DNA of 64,000 nucleotides from Jeotgalicoccus nanhaiensis (GTDB lineage: Bacteria; Bacillota; Bacilli; Staphylococcales; Salinicoccaceae), in assembly GCA_004570955.1 (NCBI GenBank), contig SPPL01000003.1:1-64000 (forward strand). The letters run 5' to 3'. Below, piece after piece: positions 1 through 8,810 of the stretch. How positions within the stretch are numbered: the stretch's first letter is position 1; each line of letters opens with the position of its first letter. Position numbers and translations under genes: made by a program. The notes below the pieces were generated by a model, which did no database searches, had not been told where the DNA came from, and saw nothing but the letters and a program-made list of their open reading frames with translations.

Positions 1-45
<45 letters not shown>

Positions 46-246
46 ATTGGAGAACTTAAACTTAAGCTCTGTTGATACTGCTGACAGTATCTCGTTTGCG
101 TTTCAATTGGTCGCCTCAATGTGTGCTCCTAGTTAATAGAAGACTTTTTTATTCGGAATTAAACGTTGACATATTGTCATTCAGTTTTCAATGTTCTTTG
201 TGTAAAGTTTTGTGTTGTTTGCGTCAATCTCGTTGACTGCTTAATT
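46..246 (-). other. 16S rRNA leader (external transcribed spacer)
   Basis: About 200 nt lie between the promoter and the 16S gene. On the minus strand the stretch at 165-205 resembles the Bacillus/Staphylococcus pre-16S leader, with a boxA-like ACATTGAAAACTGAA and a conserved TCAACGTTTAATTC further on. It should be transcribed and removed by RNase processing. There is no coding capacity here. The boxA role is inferred from resemblance. Confidence 0.6.
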
Positions 247-275
247 AGTATATCATGTGGAGTTTTCAATTGCAA
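247..275 (-). promoter_or_regulatory. Sigma-A promoter of the rrn operon
   Basis: Minus strand: -35 TTGCAA (270-275), 17-bp spacer, -10 TATACT (247-252), about 200 nt upstream of 16S. Only one promoter is evident in the space before the recR terminator, although a tandem second one upstream cannot be excluded. Confidence 0.75.
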
Positions 276-403
276 GCACTTTTTTGTTTCTTTTTGTTAA
301 TTTCTTTGTTGTGTTTTGTTGTGTACTTGTTTCGAACCCGACAAGAGATAACTATACAGGACAATCTATATTTGCGCAACCCTTAATTTAAATTTATTTC
401 GAA

Positions 404-429
404 AAAATAAAAAGAGCCTTGCGGCTCTT
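404..429 (-). terminator. Rho-independent terminator after recR
   Basis: A 7-bp stem AAGAGCC/GGCTCTT (412-418 with 423-429) overlaps the recR stop codon and is followed on the minus strand by a T-rich tract (404-411). It ends the dnaX-ebfC-recR operon and insulates it from the rrn promoter. Confidence 0.85.
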
Positions 430-1024
430 ATATTTCCGTTCTGTATTCAATAGCTTTCGAAAGCGTCACTTCATCGGCATACTCGAGATCGCCGCCTATC
501 GGCAGCCCGTGAGCGAGCCTGGTCGTTTTGATTCCTATTGGTTTTATAAGCCGCGTTAAATACATTGCGGTACTTTCTCCTTCTATATTAGGATTAGTCG
601 CGAGAATCAGTTCTTTTACTTCCTCATCTTTTAAACGTTCCAATAATGAAGGTATATTTATATCTTCAGGGCCGATGCCGTCCATCGGACTGATGGCACC
701 CTGCAACACATGATAGAGTCCGTTATATTCGCGCATTTTTTCCATAGCGATAACATCCTTCGTATCCTGTACAACGCAAATGGTGGAACGGTCTCTATTT
801 TTATCTTCACATATATAGCAGGGATCAACATCTGTAATGTGTCCGCATATACTGCAGAAAGTCAGCTCCCGCTTCACCTGCATTAAGCTTTTCGAAAAGT
901 CGACTACGTCGTCTTCCTTCATATTAAGTACATAAAATGCCAGGCGCTGAGCTGTTTTCGGCCCAATACCCGGCAATTTCATGAAGCTGTCTATGAGCTT
1001 GGATATCGGTTCAGGATAATGCAT
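428..1024 (-). CDS. recR: Recombination mediator protein RecR
   Basis: RecR works in the RecFOR pathway, loading RecA at ssDNA gaps. The 198-residue length is typical. The N-terminal helix-hairpin-helix contains [17 protein letters not shown] four-cysteine zinc finger follows near residues 57-72 (CSICGH ... CYIC), then a Toprim domain ([14 protein letters not shown]) and the C-terminal Walker-B-like segment. The start abuts the ebfC stop directly and the gene is third in dnaX-ebfC-recR, an arrangement conserved across Firmicutes. All expected motifs are present. Confidence 0.98.
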   Translation of the reverse strand: MHYPEPISKLIDSFMKLPGIGPKTAQRLAFYVLNMKEDDVVDFSKSLMQVKRELTFCSICGHITDVDPCYICEDKNRDRSTICVVQDTKDVIAMEKMREYNGLYHVLQGAISPMDGIGPEDINIPSLLERLKDEEVKELILATNPNIEGESTAMYLTRLIKPIGIKTTRLAHGLPIGGDLEYADEVTLSKAIEYRTEI

Positions 1025-1348
1025 CTACATCATCCCTGGTATATTTAAACCTTTAGTGTGCTTGCCTAAACGTTCGCTTGACAGTTCATCCGCTTTGTTT
1101 AAAGCTTCATTTGTTGCAGCAACGATTAAATCCTGCAGCATTTCGACATCATCCGGATCTACAACTTCTTCTTTGACAATAACATCCAGCACTTCTTTGT
1201 GTCCGGATACTACTACTGTGACCATGCCGCCGCCAGCTGTACCTTCAATTTGCTCTTCTTTCAGTTTAGCCTGTTCTTCTTCCATCTTCTTTTGCATTTT
1301 CTGCATCTGTTTCATCATGCCTTGCATGTTATTCATACCACCGCGCAT
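1025..1348 (-). CDS. YbaB/EbfC family nucleoid-associated protein
   Basis: This small dimeric DNA-binding protein of 107 residues has the usual Met/Gln/Lys-rich N-terminal helix ([19 protein letters not shown]) and the conserved [18 protein letters not shown] core. Family members bind DNA with little sequence preference and are encoded between dnaX and recR in nearly all bacteria, as here. GGAGGATGAAAACATG gives a well-placed ribosome site. Its role in replication or repair is inferred only from conserved linkage. Confidence 0.95.
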   Translation of the reverse strand: MRGGMNNMQGMMKQMQKMQKKMEEEQAKLKEEQIEGTAGGGMVTVVVSGHKEVLDVIVKEEVVDPDDVEMLQDLIVAATNEALNKADELSSERLGKHTKGLNIPGMM

Positions 1349-1417
1349 GTTTTCATCCTCCGATACATTATTTTATCACTTACATATTATATATGATTAT
1401 CTTCGATTTACAAACTA

Positions 1418-3058
1418 TCAGTCATTAACTTCTACGATATCACCGAACATCTTCCGGGCGATATCCGAAGGCTTTTCTTCCTGCTGCTGTTTTTGCTGGA
1501 TATCATTGCGGTGACTGTCGATATAGTTTTGACGAACCTGCTGCCAGCTTGAATCCGGCACACCGACAACCTGCACTTTTTTACCTATAATAGTAGGAAT
1601 CAGATTTTCCAGTTCTTCTTTCTTCTCTGCATTTTGATTTATAAGCTCAGAGTGCACATCATTATCAAACTTAATCAGCACATGTGTATCACTTGCCGCG
1701 ACCGGTACCGAGTCTTTTATCAGTGCGCGAAGAGATTGAAGTCCCTTTTCTTCTATATACTGATATACTCCCGGCCAGCCGTCTTTCAGCTTAACCAGAT
1801 CTTCCTTGTTAGCAGAATTCAGCACACGTTCTATTTTTTCTACAGAAAAACCTTGTCTGCTCCTAGCCGAAGAAGATCTTTTCGGTTTTTCTTTTACAGC
1901 TGCTGCACCGGAAGCAATTTTCTGCTCGAGATGCTTGAGCTGCGCTTTTAATTCTGCAATCTCTTCCGATGAGGCACCGCCTGCAGCTGCTGCCGGCAAC
2001 GGTGCATCGAGCACGCGGATCATCTTAACGATAACGATTTCCAAATGAACACTGACGCTCACAGAAAAACGCATGCTGACCATCGCATCGTTCAGCACAT
2101 CGATCATCTTATACAGAAGTTCATCTTCCACATGTACGAATGCAGTCTCTTCCGAAATCTCTCCTGAATGTTTCATCAGAATGATATCTCTTATAAAATA
2201 GACAAGTTCATGAACAAGACGCGTCGGGTCTTTCCCTTCATCAATCAGCTGATGAAACTTCTTGAAAGCCGCTTCAGAGTCCTTCTGTTCGATAAACTTC
2301 ATCCATTCATTCAATTCATCTCTTTCGATACCGCCTGTAATCATTACAGCATCCTGCATAGTAATTTCATCACTGCTGAATGCAATCACCTGATCCATTA
2401 TGGACAAGGCATCGCGCATCCCGCCTTCTGCGATTCGCGCAATATATGACAAAGCTTCTTTATCATAGGCAGTGTTTTCCTGCTGCGCTACAAATTCGAG
2501 ACGTTCTGTAATTTCTTCTATATCCAGCGATTTGAAATCAAAACGCTGGGTTCTGGAAATAATCGTTGCGGGTATTTTGTGAGGCTCTGTTGTAGCCAGG
2601 ATGAATATCGCATGAGCCGGCGGCTCTTCCAATGTTTTTAACAGTGCGTTGAATGCTCCTGTTGTCAGCATATGCACTTCATCTATTATATATACTTTAA
2701 ACTCCGCTTCTGCCGGAGCATACTTTACTTTATCTCTTATATTGCGGATTTCGTCCACACCGTTATTACTTGCAGCATCAATTTCAATTACATCATTAGC
2801 GCTGCCGTCTGTAATGGAAACACACAGTTCACATTCATTACAAGGTTCGCCGTCCGTCTCATACTGACAGTTCAATGCTTTGGCAAATATCTTGGCAATA
2901 CTCGTTTTCCCTGTCCCCCGCGGGCCGCTGAATAAATAAGCATGGGATTCCTTGTTGCGCGTAATGGCATTCTGCAAAGTTTTTGTGACGTGATGCTGGC
3001 CAACTACATCGCTGAACTTTTGAGGCCGAAAAGCTCTGTATAACGCCTGGTACTCCAT
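1418..3058 (-). CDS. dnaX: DNA polymerase III subunit gamma/tau
   Basis: This is the clamp-loader ATPase of the replicative polymerase. The 546-residue product has the P-loop GPRGTGKTS near residues 45-53, a zinc module CQYETDGEPCNECELC just after it, Walker B IIDEVHML, and the SRTQRFDF sensor region, so the AAA+ part is intact. The C-terminal third is a variable tau-type region with a coiled-coil stretch (EEIAELKAQLKHLEQK). First gene of the dnaX-ebfC-recR operon. I saw no clear programmed-frameshift signal for a short gamma form, though I did not search exhaustively. Confidence 0.97.
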   Translation of the reverse strand: MEYQALYRAFRPQKFSDVVGQHHVTKTLQNAITRNKESHAYLFSGPRGTGKTSIAKIFAKALNCQYETDGEPCNECELCVSITDGSANDVIEIDAASNNGVDEIRNIRDKVKYAPAEAEFKVYIIDEVHMLTTGAFNALLKTLEEPPAHAIFILATTEPHKIPATIISRTQRFDFKSLDIEEITERLEFVAQQENTAYDKEALSYIARIAEGGMRDALSIMDQVIAFSSDEITMQDAVMITGGIERDELNEWMKFIEQKDSEAAFKKFHQLIDEGKDPTRLVHELVYFIRDIILMKHSGEISEETAFVHVEDELLYKMIDVLNDAMVSMRFSVSVSVHLEIVIVKMIRVLDAPLPAAAAGGASSEEIAELKAQLKHLEQKIASGAAAVKEKPKRSSSARSRQGFSVEKIERVLNSANKEDLVKLKDGWPGVYQYIEEKGLQSLRALIKDSVPVAASDTHVLIKFDNDVHSELINQNAEKKEELENLIPTIIGKKVQVVGVPDSSWQQVRQNYIDSHRNDIQQKQQQEEKPSDIARKMFGDIVEVND

Positions 3059-3138
3059 TATTATGGCACCTCAACTCTTCATAAATTCTAGCTATAATTA
3101 TAACACACAGGCTTCTTTATATTCCTGTTTTTAGGCAT

Positions 3139-3166
3139 AAAAAAAGACCTCATTCATTATGAAGTC
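3139..3166 (-). terminator. Terminator of the SRP RNA gene
   Basis: On the minus strand an 8-bp stem GACTTCAT/ATGAGGTC (3146-3166, AATGA loop) is followed by seven T residues (3139-3145), directly after the SRP RNA 3' end. Confidence 0.8.
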
Positions 3167-3177
3167 AAAATAAAAAC

Positions 3178-3445
3178 CGTGCACCACTTTGTCGAGTATG
3201 ATGCACAAGCGTTACTCGGGAGACCAGCTCAACCACGGCAACCCTACGGCACATAGAATGGGCCACTTAATGCTGCTTCCTTCCGGACCTGACATGATTC
3301 ATGACGTTCTATTGCATAGGACCGCAATCTCAACACTGGAACTCCCGAGGCAGTCCTCACACTTCAAACCCTCAAAAGTGGAATTCAGCCTTGCTCGAGC
3401 GGATTGCAAGTACAGGGCACCGCTACCTCCCCGCTTAGCACGGTA
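3178..3445 (-). ncRNA. ffs: Signal recognition particle RNA (large, Alu-containing type)
   Basis: The minus strand contains the SRP S-domain hallmark GTCAGGTCCGGAAGGAAGCA (around 3273-3293), which binds Ffh. About 100 nt nearer the 5' end is GCGGGGAGGTAGCGGTGCCC, part of the Alu domain of the roughly 270-nt Bacillus/Staphylococcus scRNA. The 5' CCGTGC and 3' GCACGG ends are complementary, closing the long helix. The ends are estimated from this pairing and from the promoter. Its place upstream of dnaX is the usual Staphylococcaceae arrangement. Confidence 0.95.
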
Positions 3446-3451
3446 TGTTTT

Positions 3452-3480
3452 ATAATAACAAATTACTTATCGTGATGCAA
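3452..3480 (-). promoter_or_regulatory. Sigma-A promoter of the SRP RNA gene
   Basis: Minus strand -35 TTGCAT (3475-3480), 17-bp spacer, -10 TATTAT (3452-3457). The predicted start, 7 nt downstream, coincides with the CCGTGC 5' end of the RNA. Confidence 0.75.
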
Positions 3481-3488
3481 GAATTCTT

Positions 3489-4427
3489 TTATCTTGCGGA
3501 TATTTTCCTGAATAAAGCAATGCCGATTGCAGCCAGCAGCAATATTGTCCCGCCTGAAATAAGTATCAGTTCAAATGCCGACATTCCGTCTGACGTCTCG
3601 GATGCCTGCTGATCTGTTTCTGCTGCTTCAGCCGGCAGCTCCTCGTCCACTTCTTCCGGCTCTTCTGTTTCTTCAGGTACTTCTTCTGTTTCCGGTTCTT
3701 TTTCGACCTGTATTACTGCAATTTCATAACCGAGCTTATTGCGGTTCTCCACCTTGACTTCGATGGGTTCAGCTGCCGCCTGATAAGCTTCGCTGTCCAC
3801 GGCTTTCAATGTATAAGTGCCGTTCGCAACATCTGTAAAAGTAAACTCGCCTTTATCATTCGAGACAGCTTCTATTGAATCGTCTTCTGCAGATAAAAGA
3901 AGTTTTACATTCTCAGCGTGCGCCTCATCTTCTGTTACAACACCGCTGACAGTATGTCCTTCACCTTTAACTGCGTTAATGGACAGTTCTTCTGTTTCTT
4001 CCGGCTCTTCAGGTTCTTCAATCGTTTCAGGTTCAGCTGCCGGTTCTGTGTAAATTTCCGGCTCTGTATACTCTTCTTCATAAGCTTCACTATAAGGCTC
4101 TGTATAGGGTTCTTCATACACTTCCGGTTCTTCATACTGCTCACTGTAGCCGTCATTATACGTATTATCTTCCGCTCCGTTATAACCGTTATCCCATGCA
4201 CCTTCTCCCTCAGCGCTGTCATTCTGATACCCACCATTTTGGAAGTTCTCTTCATAACCCGGTTCTTCATATGTATTATCGTACGCTGGTTCCTGCCAAG
4301 GCTCTTCGTAATATGTGCCTCCGCCGGTTCCATCGTCAAAAGTAGTATCCTGCTCCACCGCGAATGCATGGGCAGGGGTAAATATTATTAAGACTGCAAT
4401 CAATGCCACCAGATATTTCTTAATCAT
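3489..4427 (-). CDS. Acidic membrane-anchored surface protein with a carboxypeptidase-regulatory-like domain
   Basis: I do not recognise a named family for the whole 312-residue protein. It has a clear signal peptide (MIKKYLVALIAVLIIF, cleavage near AHAFA), then about 110 residues of Tyr/Glu/Asn/Gly-rich low complexity (repeated YEEP, YTEP and similar). A single beta-sandwich domain of the CarboxypepD_reg/Cna-B-like type follows (HTVSGVV ... KGEFTFTDVANGTYTLKA). Next is a Glu/Pro-rich stalk and a C-terminal membrane helix (ELILISGGTILLLAAIGIA) with a short Arg/Lys tail. There is no LPXTG motif, so anchoring is by the helix. The start at 4427 has GGAGG seven bases upstream and overlaps the end of the ABC ATPase gene by 8 bases, which suggests co-translation. 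Confidence 0.7.
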   Translation of the reverse strand: MIKKYLVALIAVLIIFTPAHAFAVEQDTTFDDGTGGGTYYEEPWQEPAYDNTYEEPGYEENFQNGGYQNDSAEGEGAWDNGYNGAEDNTYNDGYSEQYEEPEVYEEPYTEPYSEAYEEEYTEPEIYTEPAAEPETIEEPEEPEETEELSINAVKGEGHTVSGVVTEDEAHAENVKLLLSAEDDSIEAVSNDKGEFTFTDVANGTYTLKAVDSEAYQAAAEPIEVKVENRNKLGYEIAVIQVEKEPETEEVPEETEEPEEVDEELPAEAAETDQQASETSDGMSAFELILISGGTILLLAAIGIALFRKISAR

Positions 4428-5220
4428 CGTCACCCTCCACATTATCAATAACAAGCCATGGTCTTTCATTTTCAAAATAAACTTTGACCGGTGTTTTATA
4501 AGTGTCACTCAGCAGCTTTCCTGTCAGCACTTCTTTTTTCGGTCCGGCGGCAACGATACCCCCGTCTTTAACTAACAAGACATGGGTAATCGCACTCGTG
4601 AGTTCTTCGATGTGATGCGTGACATACAGCAGATGGCGCTTTTCCTGCGGAATCCCGTTCACTATCTTCAGTACATCTTCACGTGCCCGGATATCCAGAC
4701 CGCTGCATGGTTCATCCAGGATTAAGAGCTCGGGTTCACCCATCAGTGCCCTGCCGATTAGTATTCTGCGGCGCTCGCCCTCTGAAAAAGTATTATACGT
4801 TCTATCTGACAAGTAGCTGAGATTCAGTTTTTTCAGTATATCTTCCGCTTTTCTCTTCGATGCTGTATCGATACTCTGATAAAGTCCGAAGGATGAAAAC
4901 TTCCCGCTCAGGACGATATTGAGTCCGGTTTCACGGTTTAGAGTCTGATAGAATTTATCGAGACTAGAGCTGACAAAACCGATTTTCTTCCTCATCTCGG
5001 GCAGGCTTGCCTTGCCGAATTCCATGCCGACCACCCTTGCGCTGCCGTCCGTCGGATAATTATAACCCATAATGATATCAAGTACAGATGTTTTTCCGGC
5101 ACCGTTTAATCCGAGCACCGCCCACTGTTCACCCTTGTTTACTTCAAATGATACATCGTTTAATATCGTTTCGCCGTTACGCCGCCAAATAATATTATTT
5201 AATGAAAGAACTTTTTCCAC
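4420..5220 (-). CDS. ABC transporter ATP-binding protein (YlmA-like)
   Basis: This is a single ABC ATPase domain of 266 residues with Walker A GLNGAGKTS, a signature of the form FSEGERRRILIGRAL, Walker B LLILDEPCSGLD and the H-loop VTHH. The GTG start at 5220 is chosen because GGGAG lies 8 bases upstream; an in-frame ATG 33 bases earlier has no such site. No permease gene is adjacent. Similar stand-alone ATPases (B. subtilis YlmA) also lack a partner, so the transported substrate is unknown. It shares a transcript with the surface protein downstream. Confidence 0.85.
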   Translation of the reverse strand: MEKVLSLNNIIWRRNGETILNDVSFEVNKGEQWAVLGLNGAGKTSVLDIIMGYNYPTDGSARVVGMEFGKASLPEMRKKIGFVSSSLDKFYQTLNRETGLNIVLSGKFSSFGLYQSIDTASKRKAEDILKKLNLSYLSDRTYNTFSEGERRRILIGRALMGEPELLILDEPCSGLDIRAREDVLKIVNGIPQEKRHLLYVTHHIEELTSAITHVLLVKDGGIVAAGPKKEVLTGKLLSDTYKTPVKVYFENERPWLVIDNVEGDDD

Positions 5221-5287
5221 AGCTGTCACTCCCAATAATATATTCTTTACCATTATAACCGGAAAAAGCCGGCTGTATCATTAAAAA

Positions 5288-5334
5288 TCCCGGGATATTT
5301 ACCGATGTATAAGAATCGATAAATTGTCCCGGGA
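5288..5334 (-). terminator. Terminator after the lipoprotein gene
   Basis: Two copies of the self-complementary TCCCGGGA (5288-5295 and 5327-5334) enclose a further pairing segment ATTTACCGAT/ATCGATAAAT with one mismatch, giving a long hairpin. On the minus strand ATTTTTAAT follows. Confidence 0.7.
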
Positions 5335-5341
5335 AATCACT

Positions 5342-5788
5342 TTACTCTTCAACTTCAGTATAACCCTGATCCAGCAGCATTTCCGCAGAACGTTCCATGC
5401 TGATACCGTCAGAAGGGTCTCCTTCAAAATCTATGCCTTCGACATTTTCAAGTTCTTCAGCATCAATTTCATCATAAACGATAGAGATATTTTCCGTCGC
5501 TTCTTCATCCCCAAAATCAAAACTGTGCTCTACTCCTGCTAAATCCTGATACTGATCTGAGTAGCCTGCAAAAATTTCCTCAGCCTGTGCTTTATCGATT
5601 CCAAGTTCTTCATAATTAATAATGTTCTCAGTCGACTGGCTGATAACCTCATCACCGTTATGTGTATAAACCAGCGTGCTCTCCACACCCTGATCATTCA
5701 GTTCAAAGGTCCTTGTCTCTTCGCTGCCGCATGCAGTCAGTATAATCATCACAGCTGTAAATAGAAATAACGCCCACGCTTTACGCAT
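5342..5788 (-). CDS. YehR-like (DUF1307) lipoprotein
   Basis: The 148-residue product starts with a short lipoprotein signal whose lipobox is LTAC (Cys near residue 20), so it should be lipid-anchored on the outer face of the membrane. The rest resembles the DUF1307/YehR family: a short beta-rich domain with the segment STENIINYEELGIDKAQAEEIF and a very acidic second half. The molecular role of this family is unknown. It is a single-gene unit with its own terminator; the family assignment is from remembered pattern only. Confidence 0.65.
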   Translation of the reverse strand: MRKAWALFLFTAVMIILTACGSEETRTFELNDQGVESTLVYTHNGDEVISQSTENIINYEELGIDKAQAEEIFAGYSDQYQDLAGVEHSFDFGDEEATENISIVYDEIDAEELENVEGIDFEGDPSDGISMERSAEMLLDQGYTEVEE

Positions 5789-5912
5789 AATAACCTTCCC
5801 CTTTTTCTTCTTTATTATTATACATACCTTATAATGCAGACGGTAAACTACTTATTTATACATCAATAATCTCTTGATTTTAAAATATAAACAGAAAAAA
5901 TATTTCATTTAT

Positions 5913-5937
5913 GTTTTAGAAAAAATAGGCCGGGTAA
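5913..5937 (+). promoter_or_regulatory. SigB-type promoter of the YsnF-like stress gene
   Basis: GTTTTA (5913-5918), 13-bp spacer, GGGTAA (5932-5937). This fits the general-stress sigma-B pattern GTTTaa-N13-15-GGGwAw. The same two boxes with the same spacing precede the paralogous gene at 10313. Confidence 0.65.
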
Positions 5938-6013
5938 CTATATATTGTGACATGAAAAACTGATTCAAATTAAAAATCTAAGTAAATAATTATCTCTATG
6001 GAGGGGAATATTA

Positions 6014-6949
6014 ATGAGTAGAATTGAAAATTACGTTACAGAAAATGATGCCTTAACGCGCGTTGAAGAACTAATAGCAGAAGGTGTCGCAGATCGTGAC
6101 ATTACAGTATTATCACAGCAGCCGGTAAACAAAGATACTTTTGGCAATACCGATGTAAACTTCAGAGATTCAGAAGGCTCTGCATGGGATAAGTTCGTTT
6201 CATTCTTCTCACCGGATGATCCTGAAGAGAAAGTGCTAAATGATTTAGGATTAAGTCAGTCAGAACAGGTCCAGTATAGAAATTCATTAAATGCAGGTGA
6301 AGTGCTGGTATATGTTGATACACCTGATGTTAATTCAGACAGCACTATGAACTACGGTGAAACACGCGACACTTACGATTACGATAACAAAGCAAACGCT
6401 ACAGGTGCAGGCCTTGCAGGCAGCGCAGCTGTAAATGACGGCTACAATAACGATACAGTCAGCAATGACAATCTGTATGACAGAGACCCTGAGCTCGACG
6501 CACGTGCAGTAGATCGCGATAATGATCTTACTGAAGAAGAAAGAATTCAGCTGCGTGAAGAACGGGTTAATGTCGACAAAGAAAACGTTCAGACTGGTGA
6601 AGTTACTGTTGATAAACATGTTGAAACCGACAGACAGGAATTTGATATTCCAGTAGAACGTGAAGAAGTCGTAATTGAACGCAATCCGGTTGACGATGTT
6701 CCGGCTAAAGGCAGCTTCGATGATACTAACGATGTAGACGAAGTCCGCATTCCGGTGAACGAAGAAAGAGTCAACGTGGATAAAGAAAATGTAGTGAATG
6801 AAGAAGTTACTATTAAAAAAGAAAAACATGAAGATGTGGAACATGTTTCCGAAGAAGTCCGCCGTGAGGAATTAGATGTTGAGGAAGATGACTTCAATAA
6901 GGATAACTTAAGAAAAGACGGTCTTCGCGACAACGATTTCAGAAAATAA
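6014..6949 (+). CDS. General stress protein: GSP17M-like domain plus DUF2382 (YsnF/AvaK) domain
   Basis: This 311-residue, highly acidic protein has two parts. Residues 1-100 form the heat-induced GSP17M/YflT-like domain (YVTENDALTRVEELIAEG ... DPEEKVLNDLGLS). The C-terminal half is a DUF2382 (YsnF/AvaK) region with the element EERVNVDKENV repeated at roughly residues 182 and 254. Both domains belong to SigB-controlled proteins in Bacillus and staphylococci; their biochemical role is unknown. A GGAGGGG ribosome site and a SigB-type promoter precede it and a strong terminator follows. Confidence 0.85.
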   Translation: MSRIENYVTENDALTRVEELIAEGVADRDITVLSQQPVNKDTFGNTDVNFRDSEGSAWDKFVSFFSPDDPEEKVLNDLGLSQSEQVQYRNSLNAGEVLVYVDTPDVNSDSTMNYGETRDTYDYDNKANATGAGLAGSAAVNDGYNNDTVSNDNLYDRDPELDARAVDRDNDLTEEERIQLREERVNVDKENVQTGEVTVDKHVETDRQEFDIPVEREEVVIERNPVDDVPAKGSFDDTNDVDEVRIPVNEERVNVDKENVVNEEVTIKKEKHEDVEHVSEEVRREELDVEEDDFNKDNLRKDGLRDNDFRK

Positions 6950-6963
6950 ATGATTTATGAATG

Positions 6964-6993
6964 TACCCGGAGTTTCCTCCGGGTATTTTTTTA
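6964..6993 (+). terminator. Terminator after the YsnF-like gene
   Basis: A 9-bp stem TACCCGGAG/CTCCGGGTA (6964-6972 with 6977-6985) is followed by a run of T residues. Confidence 0.9.
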
Positions 6994-7013
6994 TGTCCTT
7001 TCTGCTTTCAGCA

Positions 7014-7044
7014 CAAAAAAGACTGTCTCCAAAAAGAGACAGTC
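7014..7044 (-). terminator. Terminator after the GMC oxidoreductase gene
   Basis: A 9-bp perfect stem GACTGTCTC/GAGACAGTC (7021-7029 with 7036-7044) is followed by six T residues on the minus strand. Confidence 0.9.
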
Positions 7045-7053
7045 CTCATTTCA

Positions 7054-8790
7054 TTAATTAGCGCCTGCAACTTCTCCTGCTTCAGCTAATTGTCTGTTAT
7101 CTTCTAAATACATTTTAATGCCTTCTGCTGCACGGTAAGCAAATGCACCAACAGTTCCTGTCGGATTATAACCGCCGTTATGAGGGAAATTTGAACCGCC
7201 GATAACAAAGACGTTATCTTCGTCCCACATCTGAAGGTAGTTGTTTACAACACTTGTTTCCGGGTCAGCACCTATAATCGTACCTCCGACAATGTGGTCA
7301 TTGTGCGCAGGGAAAATATCGAAATGTTCTGTGAGTTCTCTGCGGTCTGTTTCCACCGCACCCATCTCAACCAGAATTTCTTCGATTTTCTGACCGATGA
7401 AATCGTGCACTGCTCTGTCATGGTCGGTCAAATCATAAGTCAATCTTAAAAGCGGACGTCCATAATCATCTTTATACGTAGGGTCCAGCGATAAGTAATT
7501 GTTTTTATGCGGTAAGGTTATCATTTGAGCATGAGATGATAATGATTGAGTAAATGATTTAATCGATTCTTTCTTAAATTCCGCTCCCCAGTTTTTTACG
7601 CCGGGCGGAACTACATTTTGTTCAATCGGACGTTTGCCGGTTTGTTTTAAGGCGATATTGGCACCGTGAATAAAGTCGAGATCTGTATGATCAAAATTAT
7701 CGACGTTAAATTCATCAATACATATTCCAAGTGCTCCAGCACCTGTTGCTGTATTAAACTCCTTATCGAAGAAGCCGGTCACCTGAGGTGTAATGTGCAG
7801 GCAGTAATTTTTGCCGACCGCACCTTCGCCTGTTTCAGGATCATAAGGTGTTCCAAGACCGGAGTGCAGCAGCAGTTTGGTATTGTTCGTAGTATGACTA
7901 GTAACAACGACAACATCTGCCGGCTGGAAAAATTCTTCCTGCGTTAATGTATCGATATACAGTACTCCTGTGACTTCATCATCTTCTTTGACGATTTCTA
8001 CAACGTTAGCGTGTGTGCGTAATTCAAAATTCCCGGTTTCTTTAGCTGTAGGAATTGTCGTTACGATTGGAGAAGACTTCGCCCCCCACTCACAGCCGAA
8101 TTTTTCACAGAATCCGCAATATTGGCATGCGTTAATTGTCTGGCCATCCGGATTAACAAATTGTTCAGAAATTGTAGAAGCGGGAATCATGAAAGGCTGA
8201 TAGCCCAATCTTTCACATGCTTCTTTATATTCGGTCAGCACAGGCGTTTCTTTTAAAGGCGGTGTCGGATAAGGTGCATCGCGCTCTGGCCCCATCGGAT
8301 TCTGCTCTCCGCTCACACCCGAATTCTTTTCGTATCTTAAAAAGTACGGTTCCAGTTCTTCATATGTGATTCCCCAGTCCTGTACAAGATAGTCTTCAGG
8401 TATTTTATCTTCTCCGTAACGTTCTTCTGTCATCGTTTTAATTTCAAAGTCATACGGGTGATATCTCCAAGTGTCACCATTCCAGTGCACACCGCCTCCG
8501 CCGACATCTGTACCGATTAAGAACGCACCATAACGTCTCATCGGCAAGGCTTCTTCATCATCAGTATTACGATACGTAATAGTTTCTTTTGATAAATCCT
8601 GCATCATTTCGTGACCGACAGAGTATCTGTATTCATCGTGCGCAGTTAAATAATCTTCTGTCTTTTTCTCTGTACCGCGCTCAAGACCGATGACATTTTT
8701 TCCGTCTTTGGATAATTCAGCAGCAACTATACTCCCTGCCCAGCCGAGACCGGCTACGACAACGTCAGTTTTTTCTAATTCTTTAGCCAT
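7054..8790 (-). CDS. GMC-family FAD oxidoreductase (gluconate 2-dehydrogenase flavoprotein-like)
   Basis: The 578-residue flavoprotein has an N-terminal dinucleotide fold (DVVVAGLGWAGSIVAAELS) and a C-terminal GMC segment (FPHNGGYNPTGTVGAFAYRAAEGI) that supplies the catalytic His/Asn region. A Cys-rich insert, CQYCGFCEKFGC near residues 218-229, is characteristic of the gluconate/2-keto-gluconate/sorbitol dehydrogenase flavosubunits. The protein has no signal of its own. The gene lies 20 bases downstream of a Tat-signal small subunit, so the pair is probably exported together. The substrate is a polyol or sugar acid by family, but cannot be named. No cytochrome subunit gene is nearby. Confidence 0.85.
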   Translation of the reverse strand: MAKELEKTDVVVAGLGWAGSIVAAELSKDGKNVIGLERGTEKKTEDYLTAHDEYRYSVGHEMMQDLSKETITYRNTDDEEALPMRRYGAFLIGTDVGGGGVHWNGDTWRYHPYDFEIKTMTEERYGEDKIPEDYLVQDWGITYEELEPYFLRYEKNSGVSGEQNPMGPERDAPYPTPPLKETPVLTEYKEACERLGYQPFMIPASTISEQFVNPDGQTINACQYCGFCEKFGCEWGAKSSPIVTTIPTAKETGNFELRTHANVVEIVKEDDEVTGVLYIDTLTQEEFFQPADVVVVTSHTTNNTKLLLHSGLGTPYDPETGEGAVGKNYCLHITPQVTGFFDKEFNTATGAGALGICIDEFNVDNFDHTDLDFIHGANIALKQTGKRPIEQNVVPPGVKNWGAEFKKESIKSFTQSLSSHAQMITLPHKNNYLSLDPTYKDDYGRPLLRLTYDLTDHDRAVHDFIGQKIEEILVEMGAVETDRRELTEHFDIFPAHNDHIVGGTIIGADPETSVVNNYLQMWDEDNVFVIGGSNFPHNGGYNPTGTVGAFAYRAAEGIKMYLEDNRQLAEAGEVAGAN

Positions 8791-8810
8791 ATATTTTCCT
8801 CCGGTAATTA

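Noticed and set aside
1056-1514. Plus-strand open frame opposite ebfC and the dnaX 3' end
   Set aside because: It is a Ser/Cys-rich antisense shadow of the well-supported ebfC and dnaX genes, with no ribosome site.
3189-3455. Plus-strand open frame of 88 codons over the SRP RNA
   Set aside because: It lies within the structured SRP RNA gene on the other strand and has no family match.
3918-4391. Phe-rich and Lys-rich open frames overlapping the acidic surface protein
   Set aside because: Low-complexity shadows that arise from the repetitive GAA/TAT codons of the real gene.
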